Source: Piliocolobus tephrosceles
Taxonomy: Eukaryota > Chordata > Mammalia > Primates > Cercopithecidae
Assembly: GCF_002776525.5 (NCBI RefSeq)
Contig: NC_045439.1
Location: forward strand, 162,413,016-162,477,015
Direction of reading: 5' to 3'
DNA length: 64,000 nucleotides
Shown here piece by piece: positions 33,546-45,859 of the stretch. Under the pieces are notes generated by a model. It had not been told where the DNA came from. It did not search any database and saw nothing but the letters and a program-made list of their open reading frames with translations. Position 1 is the stretch's first letter, and each line of letters begins with the position of its first letter. A program made the translations under genes and the position numbers.

Positions 33546-36500
33546 CCGTCGACTTGAGACAATGAGAGTCTGCACTGAGGACCATGAGTGAGGCTAAACA
33601 AGAAGGCAGAGGGGAAAAGCAGTGCCCTGTGTGGCCCACCTTGCCCAGAGGTCCCAGACGGGCTTGTGGCCGAGTGCTGGCATCCAGCACAACTTCAGAA
33701 GAGGGGCGGCCAGGGCACTCAGCCATCTGGTGCCTGCAGGTCCAACAGCTCCCGGGCTGTTTACAAAACTGGAAATCTCACGTTTGTAATTGCTGACAAT
33801 GCTCATTTATCTTTATCCAACCAGCTTTGAAAGAAGGAGAATTGCAATGGAACTAACTGAGTGACCAATGCAGCCACAGATCAATGGGGCTTGGCTACTC
33901 AAAGCCGGCATCATCTACTACAGGATGCTTTTTCCAGTTGGACCAGAAATGGATCACCTATGTAGCTCAGCTAGGTTTCAGAGTTATAAAGCTGATAGCA
34001 AGTTAGGTCTGTGCCACCTTCCGCAACCTCGTGAGTGTTTGTGAAACTATCACTAGAACCGGAAAAGGATGATGTCTACACTCTTCCGGGATGTTTAACG
34101 TGTACACCTGGTAAAACAATGAGCAGGACTTCCACCATTAAAAAAAAAATTATTTCAGATGAATCTTAGCGGGACCTCTTCTCCTATCAGGATTTCAGGA
34201 TTTGGTTTTAAAAATAAAATGGCAACTCTTCAGGTGCTGCCCTTATTACTAAAATAATACAAAGCTGTGTTCGGAGTGCTTGCTTTAATCTTCTGTGGGT
34301 GGAATCCTAGGATTTGAGAGCTGAAATTGCCTCCGGCACCATAGCCTTCAGCCCTCCATCCCACTCACATGCACATTTATTTATTCCACGAGTTTCACTC
34401 AACCTCAGGACCCTGAAGTCTACGGGGTTAAGAACAGAGGTAACAGGGTCTCTAGGGCCACTCTGCAGTGTGCACGGGCCTGCCTGGGGCGACCCTGTGT
34501 AGCTGCAGTTCTTCCTCACCCATGATGGGGCTTGTTCTTCCTCATGATGCTGGCTTGTGTTTTGAGGGGCTGGGAGATGGCCCTCCTGGGCTGTGTGAAT
34601 GGACGTACCCACCACAGGCTCAGGGCAGACTACACACAGCCACAACTCCACTGCTACAATGAGGAGACCCCCACCCCACTAGCCGGCACTTGGTGGGACT
34701 GCGTGTCGCTGGGGGCTGGGGAGGTGTCAGGATTCTGCAGGATTCCCACAGAAAATTCTCTCTAGAGAAGATCTTTTCTTAGTAAGTCACATCTTCAAAG
34801 ATCCTGCAAACAGGAGAAGGAGGTAAGGTGCATGTGGCAAAAGCTCCAAGAATGTATGTGCTCCTGGATCAGCATCTCCGCATCAGGGACCCTCTGAAAA
34901 CTGCAGACAAGTCAGCGCCCCTCCTCTTTGAGAGGCGTGGCCAGCAGCTGCTTCAAGTCCTGAGCTGGATCACAGGTGCCCTGGTGTGGGTGGTGGCTCA
35001 GCACAGATGGCTGCAGGGTGTGGCTCACTGTCCCACGAGCAAGGGACAACGTGCATGGAAGAGTGCATTCAGGAGGACTTGCTGCACCCATTCCAGGAAG
35101 AACAGGCCACGGAACTGGAAATTTAGAGGGAGATTTTTACACGTGGTCTTCGCCACTGTCAGAAAACAACTTCAAATGAGTCGGGAGTATATCAATACAT
35201 AAGCAGGACTGTAGCCATGCATATCTTTGGCATTAATTACTGCTAGTGGGCTGAAACCTAAGGGGGCATGACTAAGTTTCCAGTAAATACATGTGTGCGG
35301 ATGCTGAATACTGCAAGAGGTACCTGGATCGCTGTACATTAGATAAAAGGAAGTGTGTTATGGAGCCAGGAATTGAAAAGAAAAGTATATACATGCATAA
35401 AATAGACATCCTCACTCCCAAACGACGGCGTAGCGAAGGCCTTTAGAAATGACATGCTCTTCAGGTGCATTCCTGTTGGAATGACTACATCCTTCTCAAA
35501 TGCCAATTTTTACACAGAAGTTCCATGTAAAAGGTCATGTATTGGAGGATCTATGAAAACAAATGCATTTTTTTTTCCTCAGCACAAAGGCAAAGCATAA
35601 TTTATACTTTTGAGTTTTCAATCTCTGGTTCTTTTCAGAATATGTAACTATTACTAGAAAACAATCTGTTCTAGTGGTTCAGATGTCAGATTTAAAAAGA
35701 CAGCAGAGCAGACCCTCTCTATGGGAAAAGCAGGTGGGAGCTATTGTACAGGGGGCTGATTTCCAATTTGTTAATCACCGAGTGGCTTACATTCGTTCCA
35801 TTCCAGGGGTGACTGTACCCTAACCTTGCTACAAGACTCTGTCACCTCCCGTTAGAATACCCATGCCTGGAAAACCTTCAATCTGGGTGAAAACAGCTTA
35901 AATAAGCACATTTCTGTAGTGTCTGTGCTCCCAGCCATGCTGAACCCTTATTTAATAGAGTGTTTTACATACTTTACACAGACACTGTCATTGTTCAGAA
36001 TTGGCCTGGCCTTTTCACAGTAACTATTTTGGACATGTTTTTGTGTCTTTCTTTTTCGCTGAATTTTTCAGCCATCGAAAGCTCCTTCCCTTCCTCCTCC
36101 CACCAAGAGCTTCTCTGTCACAATAAATGGCACCGCTGTTGACCCGTAAGCTCAGGAGTCTCCTTGAAAGCTCTCTCCCTTCCCCTCCCTTGCCCAACTC
36201 ACTGATCCTCCGCAGACAAGTTGGTGCTACATCCAAACGGGCCCCCACTCTCACCCTCTCTCCGCGCTGATGCTCCACCAAACACCAGCATCAGCTCTTC
36301 AGCACCTCTCTGCTTCTCCTTATCACTAAGGATCTTTTGGAAACAATTATCAGGTCAAGTTTCCAAGCCCTGAGAGCAGGGTAGGCTGCCAGAAGTAGAG
36401 CTCCAAGGGGTGGCACCCTGCCCGGCAGCTTCACCTCGCTGGGGAAAGACCCCGCACGCACACCCCGCTCTACTCCCCACGTGGGTCCAGAGCTGCCTTC

Positions 36501-36640
36501 TCTCACAGCCACGCTTCGCGGTGTGTCCTCATCCACATCGCTGCTTGTATGGGAATAGAAAGCTCCGCAAGTTAAGGGTTATATCATGTGGGCACGTTTC
36601 ACTTGTACATTTATAACTTTGTAGAATGTACTTAAGTCAC
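33546..36640. other. Long low-copy segment, ~3.1 kb
   Basis: No young repeat here. Overlapping 60-124 codon frames on both strands (for example 34828-35202 plus, 34307-34651 minus) have no recognised domain. The part at 36150-36620 may hold a decayed L2. I see no RNA gene. This is the most gene-desert-like unique stretch of the window. Confidence 0.45.
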
Positions 36641-37109
36641 TTGAATTTGCCTATTTAAAAAAAAAATCAATAGTTGTTCTAAAGCACATTCTTTTTGTGC
36701 TTTCAGCAGCATCGTACTTGAGTTTGTTAGTTTTTAATGCTTGTGCACCACTGCCAGCCTGGTTATGTACTCCCAGAAGGGAAAAGAAGAGGCTCTGGCC
36801 GTCCACAGTTCTAGCAGGACCCCAGGTTCTGCTGATTCACACATCTACTCTCTGACTGGAGGAACAGGCAGCACTTGCTGTTCTATTTGTTGGAACACCA
36901 AATCCTGGACATCCATGCTAATTTATTTTCAACCAAGACATGTGTTTCTAAGACGTCTATGAGAGAAAGCACAGTGCGATGGGAAAGGCTGAGACGTGGG
37001 CAGAGAGGGCTGTGAGGACCCCAGCCCGGCCTCTCGCCACCTGAGGGGCATGAGCAAGCTCCTGTCCCGCGTGGACACCAGCGCCCTCACCTGGCAATGG
37101 TCAACAGGA
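36641..37109. other. Low-copy segment, nothing recognised
   Basis: Mixed composition; no repeat or gene recognised. Short frames only. Confidence 0.35.
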
Positions 37110-37200
37110 CGCCCAAGAGACCTGCAGGAAACAGCACGTGCTGGGCACTTAGCATCACGCCAGGCAAGGCAGGTACTCAGCAAGCGCTGGTGTCCCCCAG
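37110..37200 (+). mobile_element. MIR SINE 3' remnant (sense)
   Basis: 'gtgctgggcacttagcatca' and 'ggtactcagcaagcgctgg' match the MIR 3' end (cttagcacagtgcctggcac...gtgctcagtaaatgct). Confidence 0.6.
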
Positions 37201-38816
37201 AGTGTAACGGGGCTAAGCACGGCGTCCTGCCAGAGCAGAGCCCATCACCGCCCAGAGCACTGCCCTTCCCAACTCTGCCGGGCGTTCCCCGGCCCCACCT
37301 TGGAAGCAAACACCATCAGTGGCAACTTGCATGAAAAACTGTATGGAAAGATCTGCAGCAAGCACAGGCCTGCCTCCCATGCTCACCCTTTTCCTCATCC
37401 AAGGTTTCTCCAGCCCCGCTTACGCCCTCCGTGTCCCTCCAATCACAAGCCCTGGGACCTGGAGCTCTCTGGCAACCCTCTCTGAGAGTAGGGTGTTTTG
37501 TCCAGCAGATGGAGAAGATTCTCCCAACCTCACAGGAAGGAGCCAGGGGATCACCCACTTCACACGCAGGGACCATCACTGTCAGTCATAAGCATTTCCT
37601 GGAGTCACAGAACACATCGTCACTGGGGGCCCCTGCGCTGCTGTCTCCCTTCACCTCTTCCCCTCCCTGGTGAAGCGCAGCACCCCTGCCCGCTATGAGG
37701 AGCCGCTGCTGGCGAGAGGAAAGGCTTTGATCTAAAGGGCTGGCTCTGAAAGATGGAATTTCAGGCTTTACTGAAGTAAAACGTGGGTCAACAGGAATTG
37801 GGCCTCAGACGCTAGACGTCCGAGTCCTCAAGAACCCCCTCCAGTGCTCCATCGTCTTGCTAGTTCCCTGTGTGTATGGCAATCCCTGGAGGCAAAGGGG
37901 GCGTATCTTACAGAGCGCAAACAGTACCTTCCCGACACAGAGAACAAATTTAGAACTGATGTTGGCTGTGCTAGACCTTGACCTTAAGGGAAGGAAAACC
38001 AAGGTCTGTGAAACCGTTTATGGGAAGAACAGACCCAGCTCTGTTCGAGTTCATGGGCAGGAGGCGGGTTCAGAAACTCACAGCAGGCAGAGGCTCCGTT
38101 CGCAGTGACGGAGACTATTGCCGCTGTGTGGCAGGAGTCTCACAGAAACACCCTGGATGACGGCATTGAAGCTTCAGTGTCTAGGACGAAAATGAATAGT
38201 GTGAGTTTAATTTGTTATGTTTAGTTTGTGGACAGGTAGTGTTTAGAATAAGATTACTCTGAAGCTGGAGGAAAACGTCCATTAGCAGCAGACAGAACCA
38301 GGTTCACTAAGATGCACGCAAGGAGGATGAGCTACAGAGAGGCTGGGGGGCGAGGGTGATGAGGCTGAGGAGTAACTGGAAACACAGGAGCTGCCTGGGG
38401 GCTCCATGTTTCCTGAGGGGCCTGGAGAAGCTGGAGGGGGCTCCCATGTTGGCCACGCTAGAGTCTTTCCTGAGTCCTGGCCCTGGCCTGCCTGCAATGG
38501 CTCTGCTGGGAAGCCAGCCAGGAAGCACTGTACCCAGAGCTGACCCGAGATGGCAGCCTGGTGCCAGGACAGGGAGGGGTGTGAGCAGCAGGTGTGCAGG
38601 CACCAGGGTGCACAGGGTGGGCGAGAGGGCTACACGCGACATGCCGCCACTAGGCAAGCATTGATAAGCCACGATCAAACACTTGGGCTTAAATTATTGA
38701 TTAATCAGGTTAAGAAAAAAAGATGAAAATGTCTTTTAAGACAGGAGGTGGGGTCACAGGGAGAGCTTGGAGGAAGAGGAAGAGCCAGGCTATGGCCAAT
38801 CATCTTGCTTCCTCTT
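37201..38816. other. Low-copy segment, ~1.6 kb
   Basis: GC-moderate with many overlapping short frames (up to 126 codons), none recognisable. No repeats or RNA genes recognised. Confidence 0.4.
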
Positions 38817-38875
38817 CCGGGCTCACAGCAGGCTGACCAGGCTGACCAGGCTGACCGGGGCTCTTGTGAGCCCGG
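38817..38875. repeat. 11-bp inverted repeat enclosing a 10-bp triplication
   Basis: The arms CCGGGCTCACA (38817-38827) and TGTGAGCCCGG (38865-38875) are perfect reverse complements. The 37-bp loop contains three tandem 'ggctgacca(g)' units. It could form a small stem-loop. Confidence 0.85.
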
Positions 38876-39849
38876 TTCTGCCTAAGAGAGGTGGGAATAA
38901 CAAACATCCAATTTTTGCTGATACTTTTTCCCCAAAGGTACAAACAAATTCTACCACAGGAGAGGTGCTTTTGAAAAAGGCAATATAATTTTACTTTCAA
39001 TTTTGTTTTATATGTTGACATTTTTTGTATAATGACTTATAATTCTTCATATATGAAAAATCTTCATTTACAGGAGGTCATGACCCAGAGAAAATAACTT
39101 CAGAAGACTGAGACGTCTCCATGAAGGCAGAATGGGTTATAAAATGATTCTCCTGCTTCCTTGCTCTGACTCTGATGGTCAGGAATTGTCTAAAGTTATG
39201 GAAGTCTTTCTGAACTTTTCTCATTGATTTGAAAAAAAAAAAAAAAAAAAATCAAATTTTCAGTCATTAAACAAATACAAATGACTTTCTGTCATTAAAG
39301 AAATACACAGAAAACACCAGGCTCGTTAAAGACGCCCATTCATTATTACATAAACAGTGGCTGATTCCAACATTCAAAATAACATGCAAGGTAACTACAT
39401 TTTGTGCCCTGCTTTAGAAATTTTCAAGGTTTTGGATTTACAAAGCATTTAACGAAGTTAGGCTAGTAAGTACAGAGACACAATGTAGCCATGTAATAGC
39501 TTGATTTGAAAAGGCGGCAGCCTTAAAGAATTCCATTTAGAATATGGTTTCCTACAGCACAACCCAGATGGGCTGTTAAATAAAGAGAGAGACCAGCTGC
39601 ACCTCGACAGATCTGCATCACAATTGGATCTTAAGAAAGCCAAACAATGTTTTCCATTAAACAAGAGAGCTCTTAATAAGTAGCTTTTAAAAAACATGAT
39701 TATTCTCATTATTCAACAGAATGGAAGCCACTTTCTCTGCAATTGTCACACAAACTCTAGAGGAAGAGGGGAGATAATGGTCTCTGCATTTGCAAAGATG
39801 GACCAAGCTGACCTAAATTTGCAGCAGCCCTTAGGGCCCTGTGGATATT
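38876..39849. other. Low-copy segment with a poly(A) run
   Basis: A 20-A run lies near 39232-39251 without a recognised SINE body. 'cattaaa(c/g)aaatac' is repeated near 39267 and 39295. No gene recognised. Confidence 0.4.
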
Positions 39850-40136
39850 ATCCACTCATTCACTCAAAGTACATTAAACACCTACTGCAGGTAGGCACTG
39901 CTCCAGCCCTGGGCACACAGCAGTGAACACGGGGAGGTCTCTGTGCTCAGGAGCCTTAACCCTAGTTGAGGGAGAGTGACAATGAACAAATACATGTACG
40001 CTATATGAGGTAGAAAGCAGTATGGCGAAAAACAGGGAGGAAAGGAGTGCGGGACTCCTACTACAATTCGAGAGGTCAAAATTGCCTGTCTGAAAAAGGC
40101 AATATCCCTATAAACATAGATGTAAAATATCTTTTA
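39850..40136 (-). mobile_element. L2 LINE remnant (antisense), part 1
   Basis: 'aaacacctactgcaggtagg', 'ccctgggcacacagcagtga' and 'gctcaggagccttaaccc' follow the antisense order of an L2 3' end. It continues after the Alu. Confidence 0.7.
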
Positions 40137-40404
40137 AGCACTTTGGGAGGTTGAGGCAAGTGGATCACCTGAGGTCAGGAGCTGGAGACCAACCTGGCCA
40201 ACATCGTGAAACCCCACCTCTACTAAAAATACAAAAATTAGCTGGGCGTGGTGATGCGTGCCTGTAATTCCAACTACTCAGGAGGCAGAGACAGGGGAAT
40301 TGCTTGAACCTGGGAGGCGGAGCTTGCAGTGAGTCAAGATTGCGCCACTGTACTCCAGCCTGGGTGACAGAGCAAGACTCCGTCTCAAAAAAAAAAAAAA
40401 AAAC
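40137..40404 (+). mobile_element. 5'-truncated Alu (S type), sense
   Basis: Starts inside the left arm at 'agcactttgggaggttg' and ends in an A tail. The second arm carries the usual 'gcgccactg', not the CCGG variant, so it predates the young group. Inserted in the L2. Confidence 0.9.
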
Positions 40405-40640
40405 TTGAGCAGACACCTGAGAAAAGTGAGCAGCCAGCCACGCCCCTTCATCACGGGCAAGAGTTCCAGAGACGGGAAACAGCCAGCGAAGACCCCACGT
40501 CAGTATTGGGCTCAAAAAGCAGTGAAAAGGCGGGAGTGATGAAGGGGAGAACTGTAGGACATAAGATCAGACGAGACGGGGCCAGAGCACATGAAACCTC
40601 ACAGGCTCTGTAAGGACTTGAGTCATAAAAGGTATATGAT
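40405..40640 (-). mobile_element. L2 LINE remnant (antisense), part 2
   Basis: 'gagcagacacctgagaaaag', 'gagttccagagacgggaaac' and 'gtaaggacttgagtcataaa' continue the antisense L2 order broken by the Alu. Confidence 0.6.
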
Positions 40641-40802
40641 CCAGCCACATGGAGTTAAATCAGATATGAACAGCAGAAAAGTCCCTGGACTATGCCCAAA
40701 TATTTCGAAAATAAATGATGCATTTCTAAATAACCTGTAGATCAAAACAGAAGCCAAAAGGAAACTAGAAATTTTGTTTTCTGAAATGAACGAAAATGAA
40801 AA
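40641..40802 (+). mobile_element. Old L1 ORF2 (sense) upstream of the LTR7
   Basis: 'tgtagatcaaaacagaagcc' and 'gaaattttgttttctgaaat' belong to L1 ORF2. It is cut at 40802 by the solo LTR and continues at 41254. The 5-bp target duplication 'gaaaa' occupies 40798-40802. Confidence 0.75.
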
Positions 40803-41253
40803 CGTCAGGCCTCTGAGCCCAAGCCAAGCCATCGCATCCCCTGTGACTTGCACGTATCCGCCCAGATGGCCTGAAGTAACTGAAGAATCACAAAAGAAGT
40901 GCAAATGCTCTGTCTCGCCTTAACTGATGACATTCCACCACAAAAGAAGTGAAAATGGCCGGTCCTTGCCTTAAGGGATGACATTATCTTGTGAAATTCC
41001 TTTTCCTGGCTCATCCCGGCTCAAAAAGCTCCCCCACTGAGCACCTTGTGACCCCCAATCCTGCCCGCCAGAGAACAGCCCCCCTTTGACTGTAATTTTC
41101 CTTTACCTACCCAAATCCTATAAAATGGCTCCACCCCATCTCCCGGCGCTGACTCTCTTTTCGGGCTCAGCCTGCCTGCACCCAGGTGATTGAAAAGCTT
41201 TATTGCTCACACAAAGCCTGTTTGGTGGTCTCTTCACACGGATACGCATGACA
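40803..41253 (+). mobile_element. Solo LTR7 (HERV-H type), full length
   Basis: A 451-bp LTR that starts (c/t)GTCAGGCCTCTGAGCCCA and ends 'cacacggatacgcatgaca'. The family is recognised with confidence. Perfect 5-bp target duplications 'gaaaa' lie at 40798-40802 and 41254-41258, showing recombination between proviral LTRs left this one copy. A TATA box TATAAAA lies at 41119-41125. The first base pair TG is mutated to CG and the polyadenylation signal looks degraded ('gattgaaaagc'). LTR7 acts as a promoter/enhancer in primate pluripotent cells; whether this copy does is unknown. Confidence 0.95.
41119..41125 (+). promoter_or_regulatory. TATA box of the solo LTR7
   Basis: TATAAAA in the context 'aatcctataaaatggct', at the expected place in the LTR7 U3 region. 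Confidence 0.75.
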
Positions 41254-41770
41254 GAAAACACAACATATCAGAATTTGTATGACTGCACCAAAGCATTCCC
41301 AAGGTAGAAATCAGTAACACTAAACATCTATATTGAAAAAGTATCGTATCAATGACTTCAGCTTCCATCTGAAAAAAATGGAAAAAGGAGAAAAAAAAAG
41401 TAAGCAGAAACAAGAAAACAACAAGATCAAAGGAGAAATCAATGAAATTAAAAAAAAAAAAACAGAAAACACAGAGAACGAAATCGAAGGCATTTGTTTT
41501 CAGAAAATCAATAAAATTGATAAACATCTATCAAGACTGATCAGAAAAAATATAGAAGACACAAATTATCAACATCAGGAATGAGAGAGGTAGCAGTACT
41601 GCAGACTGTACAGATAGTAAAAGGATAGTAAGTAAATAATATGAAATATTTCATGTGAACAGATGTGACAGCACATACAATGAACAAATTCCTTGAAGAC
41701 ACAAATTATCAAAGTTCACCCAAGAATAAAGAGATAACAGGAATAGCCCTGTTACTATTTAAGAAATTGA
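41254..41770 (+). mobile_element. Old L1 ORF2 (sense), continuation
   Basis: L1 text with 'gtatcgtatcaatgacttca' and an A-rich KE-rich frame (41333-41584). Interrupted by an Alu at 41771. Confidence 0.8.
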
Positions 41771-42064
41771 GGCCAGGCATGGTGGCTCACATCTGTAATC
41801 TCAGCACTTTGGGAGGCCGAGGTGGACAGATTGCTTGAACCCAAGAATTCAAGACCAGCCTGGGCAACATGGTCAAACCCTAGCTCTACCAAAAAAAAAA
41901 AAAAATTAGCCAGGTGTGGTGGTAACGTGCCTGTAGTCTCAGCTACTCAGGAGGCTGAAGTGGGAAGATTGTTTAAACCTGGGAGGTTCAGGCTGCAGTG
42001 AACCAAGACTGCATCACCGTACTCCAGCCTAGCCAACAGAACAAGACCCTGCCTCAAACAAAAA
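41771..42064 (+). mobile_element. AluJ-type Alu, sense
   Basis: Full-length, strongly diverged dimeric Alu with 'ggccaggcatggtggctcac' and 'gcctcaaacaaaa' tail. Old class by divergence. Confidence 0.9.
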
Positions 42065-42373
42065 TGTTGTTTGAAATCATAATGCAAAACCTTCCCACAA
42101 GGGAAAACCCCAGACCTCAGGGTTTGACTGGTAAACTGTACCAAACATATAAGGTTGAAATTATAGTAATTCTACACAAACTCTTCCCAAAAACTGAATA
42201 AAAGATAATCCTTCCCAACTCATTAAATGAGCTCATAATTACCCTACTATGAAAACCAAAGACATTTAAAGAAAAGGAAACTACAGGACAATATCTTACA
42301 AACATAGTTGTAAAACATATTTTTAAAACTTTAGCAAATCTAATCCAAGAATATATTAGAAGAACAGCAATAT
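42065..42373 (+). mobile_element. Old L1 ORF2 (sense), continuation
   Basis: 'accccagacctcagggtttg' and 'aatctaatccaagaatatat' are L1 reverse-transcriptase region text. Degenerate. Confidence 0.8.
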
Positions 42374-42642
<269 letters not shown>

Positions 42643-42716
42643 GAAGGGTAACAATACATCATGATCAAGTGAAGTTTATCCAGAAACACAGGATGATTTA
42701 ACACCTGACAGGCAAT
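42643..42716 (+). mobile_element. Old L1 ORF2 (sense), short
   Basis: 'catcatgatcaagtgaagtt' and 'atgatttaacacctg' are L1 ORF2 text leading into the short tandem repeat. Confidence 0.8.
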
Positions 42717-42862
42717 CAATGTTACCTACGTTACCTACGTTACCAGTGTTACCTAATGTTACCTACGTTACCAATGTTACCTAATGTTACCTANNNNNNN
42801 NNNTTACCAATGTTACCTAATGTTACCTACGTTACCAATGTTACCTAATGTTACCTACGTTA
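42717..42862 (+). repeat. (GTTACCTAA/C, GTTACCAAT)n repeat with a 10-N gap
   Basis: An L1 word ('caatgt...cgttaacaaactaaa' in L1) has expanded into about 15 units of 9-10 bp based on 'gttacctaa', 'gttacctac' and 'gttaccaat', arranged in a higher-order pattern of roughly 28 bp. The gap at 42794-42803 shows that the assembly could not resolve it. Confidence 0.9.
42794..42803. other. Assembly gap (10 N)
   Basis: Ten N inside the GTTACC repeat. Confidence 1.
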
Positions 42863-44937
42863 ACAAACTAAAATATATATATATTTGTAATAGACACAGA
42901 GAAGGCACTTGAAAAACTCAACACTCATTCATAATAAAAGCTCTCTGCACACCAGGAATAAACAAGTAATTTCTTAACTTGAAAAAGAATATCTAAAATG
43001 TGTGTGTGTGCACACACACACCCACACACAGTTACCTCATATTTAACGGTGAGAGTATTTGTGCTTCCTAGCTAACATCAGGAATAAGACAAGAGATCCA
43101 CTCTCATCATTTCTATTAAACATTTCATTGGAGGTAAATAGCCAATGCATTTTACTGGAAAGTATAACCAATGCAATTAGGCAAGAAAAAAAGTAATGAC
43201 ATATAGATTGGAAAGAATGAAAGAAATCTCTATTTAGCTATAAATTAAATTTGATGTAATCTACAAAAAGACTACTAGAACTAGTAAGTTTAGTAAGGCT
43301 GCCGGATATAAGATCCATTCATATACATCTATTATATTTCTATATAATAGCAATGAAGATCAGAAATTAGAATTTTTAAAAATAACTTTTATAATACCAT
43401 CAAAATATAAAATACTTAAAAACAAAGTTGACAAAATATGTGAAAGGCTTGTACACTGAAAACAATACAATATTGCTGAAAGAAATAAAAGACTAAAAAA
43501 ATGGAGAGATATACCTTGTTCATGGTGGGAAGACTTACTAGTGTCAAGTAGCTAATTCTCCCCAAGTTGTTCTACAGATTCAAATAAATCCCAATAAAAT
43601 CACAGCAAGCTACTTGTAGATATTAACAAACTGATTTTAAAATTCATATGGAAATGCAGAGACCCCAGAATAGCCAAACAACACCCTAAAAAAAACCCTG
43701 AAAGAACAAATACAAAGAAATGACACTGCCTGCTTTTAATAATCATTATAAAGCTACAGTAATAAAACAGTGTAAATATAGGCCAAATAAGAGTTTGGAA
43801 ATAAACTCACATACACAACTGATTTTTTTTTACAAAGATGCAAAGGTGATCCAGCAGCAAAAACATTCATTTTCTACAAATGCTACTGGAACAACTGGAC
43901 ACCCAAATACCCCTCCCACACCCAAAATAAACTTGAATCCATACTTCACAGCATATATAAAAGTTTACTCAACAGGGATCACAGACCTCAATGTAAAACC
44001 TAGAACTCTAAAATGTATAAAAGAAAACACAGAAGAAAATCTCTTTGACCCCAGGTTGCTTACGTACAACACTAAAAAACACAATAGATGAAAAACAAGT
44101 GGATTAAATGGACTTCATCAAAGTTAAATACTTCTCCTCCTCAAAAGACACTGTTAAAAAGAATGGACAAGCCACAGGCTAGGAGAAGATATTTGCAAAG
44201 TATCTATCTTACAAAGGATTTGCATCTAGAGCATCTAAAGAATTCTGACAATTCAATACTAACAAACAAAACTCAAAAATCGGGAACATATTTGAACAAG
44301 ACACTTTACCAAATGAGAAATACAAACAGAAAATACGCACATAAAAAGATGCCCAACATCATTAGTCAGCAGGAAACCTTAAGTTTAAACCACAATGAGA
44401 CAATATAATCCAGCAATCCCACTTCAGCATATATACCCAAAGAATTAGAAACAGGTCTTGAAAAGTTATTTGTACACTCATGTTCATAGCAGCATCATTC
44501 AAAATAGCCAAAAGGTGGAAGAACTCCAGTATTCATTGACAGATAAATAAATTGCGGTATATCTACACAATGGAATATTATTCATCCTTAAAAAGAAATT
44601 CTCACACGTGCTATAACGTGGACGAGCTCTGAGGACATGCTGCTGACTGAAATAAGCCCATCACGAAATGACAAATACTATATGATTCCACTAATATGAG
44701 GTACCTAGTAGTCAAGTTCATAGAGACAGAATAGAATGGTGGTTATCAGGATCTAGCACAAGGGCTAAATAGGGAGGTCATGTTTAAGGGGTACAGGCTT
44801 TCAGTTTTGCAAGATGAAAAGAGTTTTGAAGATGGATGGTAAGATGGTTGCATAAGACATGAATGTACTTAATGCCACTGAACTGCACATGTAAAAGAGT
44901 TAAAATGGTAAACCTTATATGTATTTTACCACAATTA
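42863..44937 (+). mobile_element. Old L1 ORF2 C-terminal part and 3' end (sense)
   Basis: Long, in-order L1: 'gatgtaatctacaaaaag' region, 'tgaaaggcttgtacactgaa' and 'gacactttaccaaatgagaa', to the 3' end 'gtattttaccacaattaaaa'. A 22-bp GT/CA palindrome lies at 43000-43021. Frames of 123 and 106 codons (43720-44408) are ORF2 pieces broken by stops. Confidence 0.9.
43000..43021. repeat. (GT)n(CA)n palindrome
   Basis: 11-bp GT run directly followed by an 11-bp CA run, a perfect palindrome with alternating purine-pyrimidine. It could form Z-DNA or a hairpin. Confidence 0.9.
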
Positions 44938-45280
44938 AAAAACAATGAGATAGCACTCACACTCACTATAAGGAGATTAACAAATAAGACAGAATAACAC
45001 ATGTCCACAAAGACGTAGAGAAATGAGAGTTCTCATACACTGCTGGTGGGAAGGAAAAATGCCATAACCATGTGGGAAATAGTAGGGCAATTTCCTTAAA
45101 ATTTAAATACACACCATTTCATCCACTCATTCCACTGGGTAGAAGTGTGATGGGTATGTTAGCTATTGGATTGTGGTGATGATTTCACAGGGGTACATAT
45201 GTGAAAACTTATTAAATTTTACACTTTAAATATCTGTAATATATTGTACGTCAATTATATCTCAACAAGACTGGTTAAAA
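44938..45280 (+). mobile_element. Second L1 3'-end fragment (sense)
   Basis: Text starts again earlier in the L1 order ('aatgagatagcactcacact', 'gttctcatacactgctggtg') and ends 'atatctcaacaagactgg'. It is therefore a separate fragment placed behind the first L1's tail. Confidence 0.8.
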
Positions 45281-45859
45281 AAAATAAAAAGAGACTACGG
45301 CAGAATATAGTCAAGTGTGAAAAACCACACCAAAAAATTTCTGGGTTCATTCTGAAAAAAAATCTCTAACAAACCGCAAGTACAATTTTCACTGAGGAAT
45401 TGTTAGAAGAACAGCAAATTGCGGCGCTCTACCCTTGTCTACTATGAAGTGCCTTGAAAAATAAACATTGATGTTTTGCTCACTGATTGTGAATTTTAAC
45501 ACGATGGCCCCTAAGCAACATTTATACACAAGAAAACGCAAAATTAACCATGCTTTGAGTATTGGGTTCTTTGCACTTCTTGAAATTCAAAGGAAAAAAG
45601 TTGCCCAGTTTGAGTTTGTGAAGTAGAAAGACAGAATGGCCCAATTTCACGTGGATGGAAATAGAATCATTTCTTAGGAGTATAAAAAGGGAATTACCCG
45701 AAGCACTTGCACGTAGAATGTTCTTTTTTATTTTCATTATTTACACTGTAGCTTTATTTCCTAAGGGGCTCTGACAAAAATAGAAGCATAAAATGCTGGC
45801 ACCACAGCGGACTTCAGAAACCATCTGGGTTTCCTTCTCTTTGGGTGAGTGAACTGGAG
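45281..45859. other. Low-copy segment before CpG block 2
   Basis: AT-rich unique-looking sequence. At the end 'ggagcccagagcatggg' has a weak MIR-like look. A TATA-like 'gtataaaaaggg' lies at 45681; no gene is attached to it. Confidence 0.4.

Noticed and set aside
38717..38735. 'aaaaaaagatgaaaatg' as a start context
   Set aside because: No frame of useful length follows.
45681..45695. TATA-like 'gtataaaaaggg' before CpG block 2
   Set aside because: No supporting start site or exon; common by chance in AT-rich DNA.
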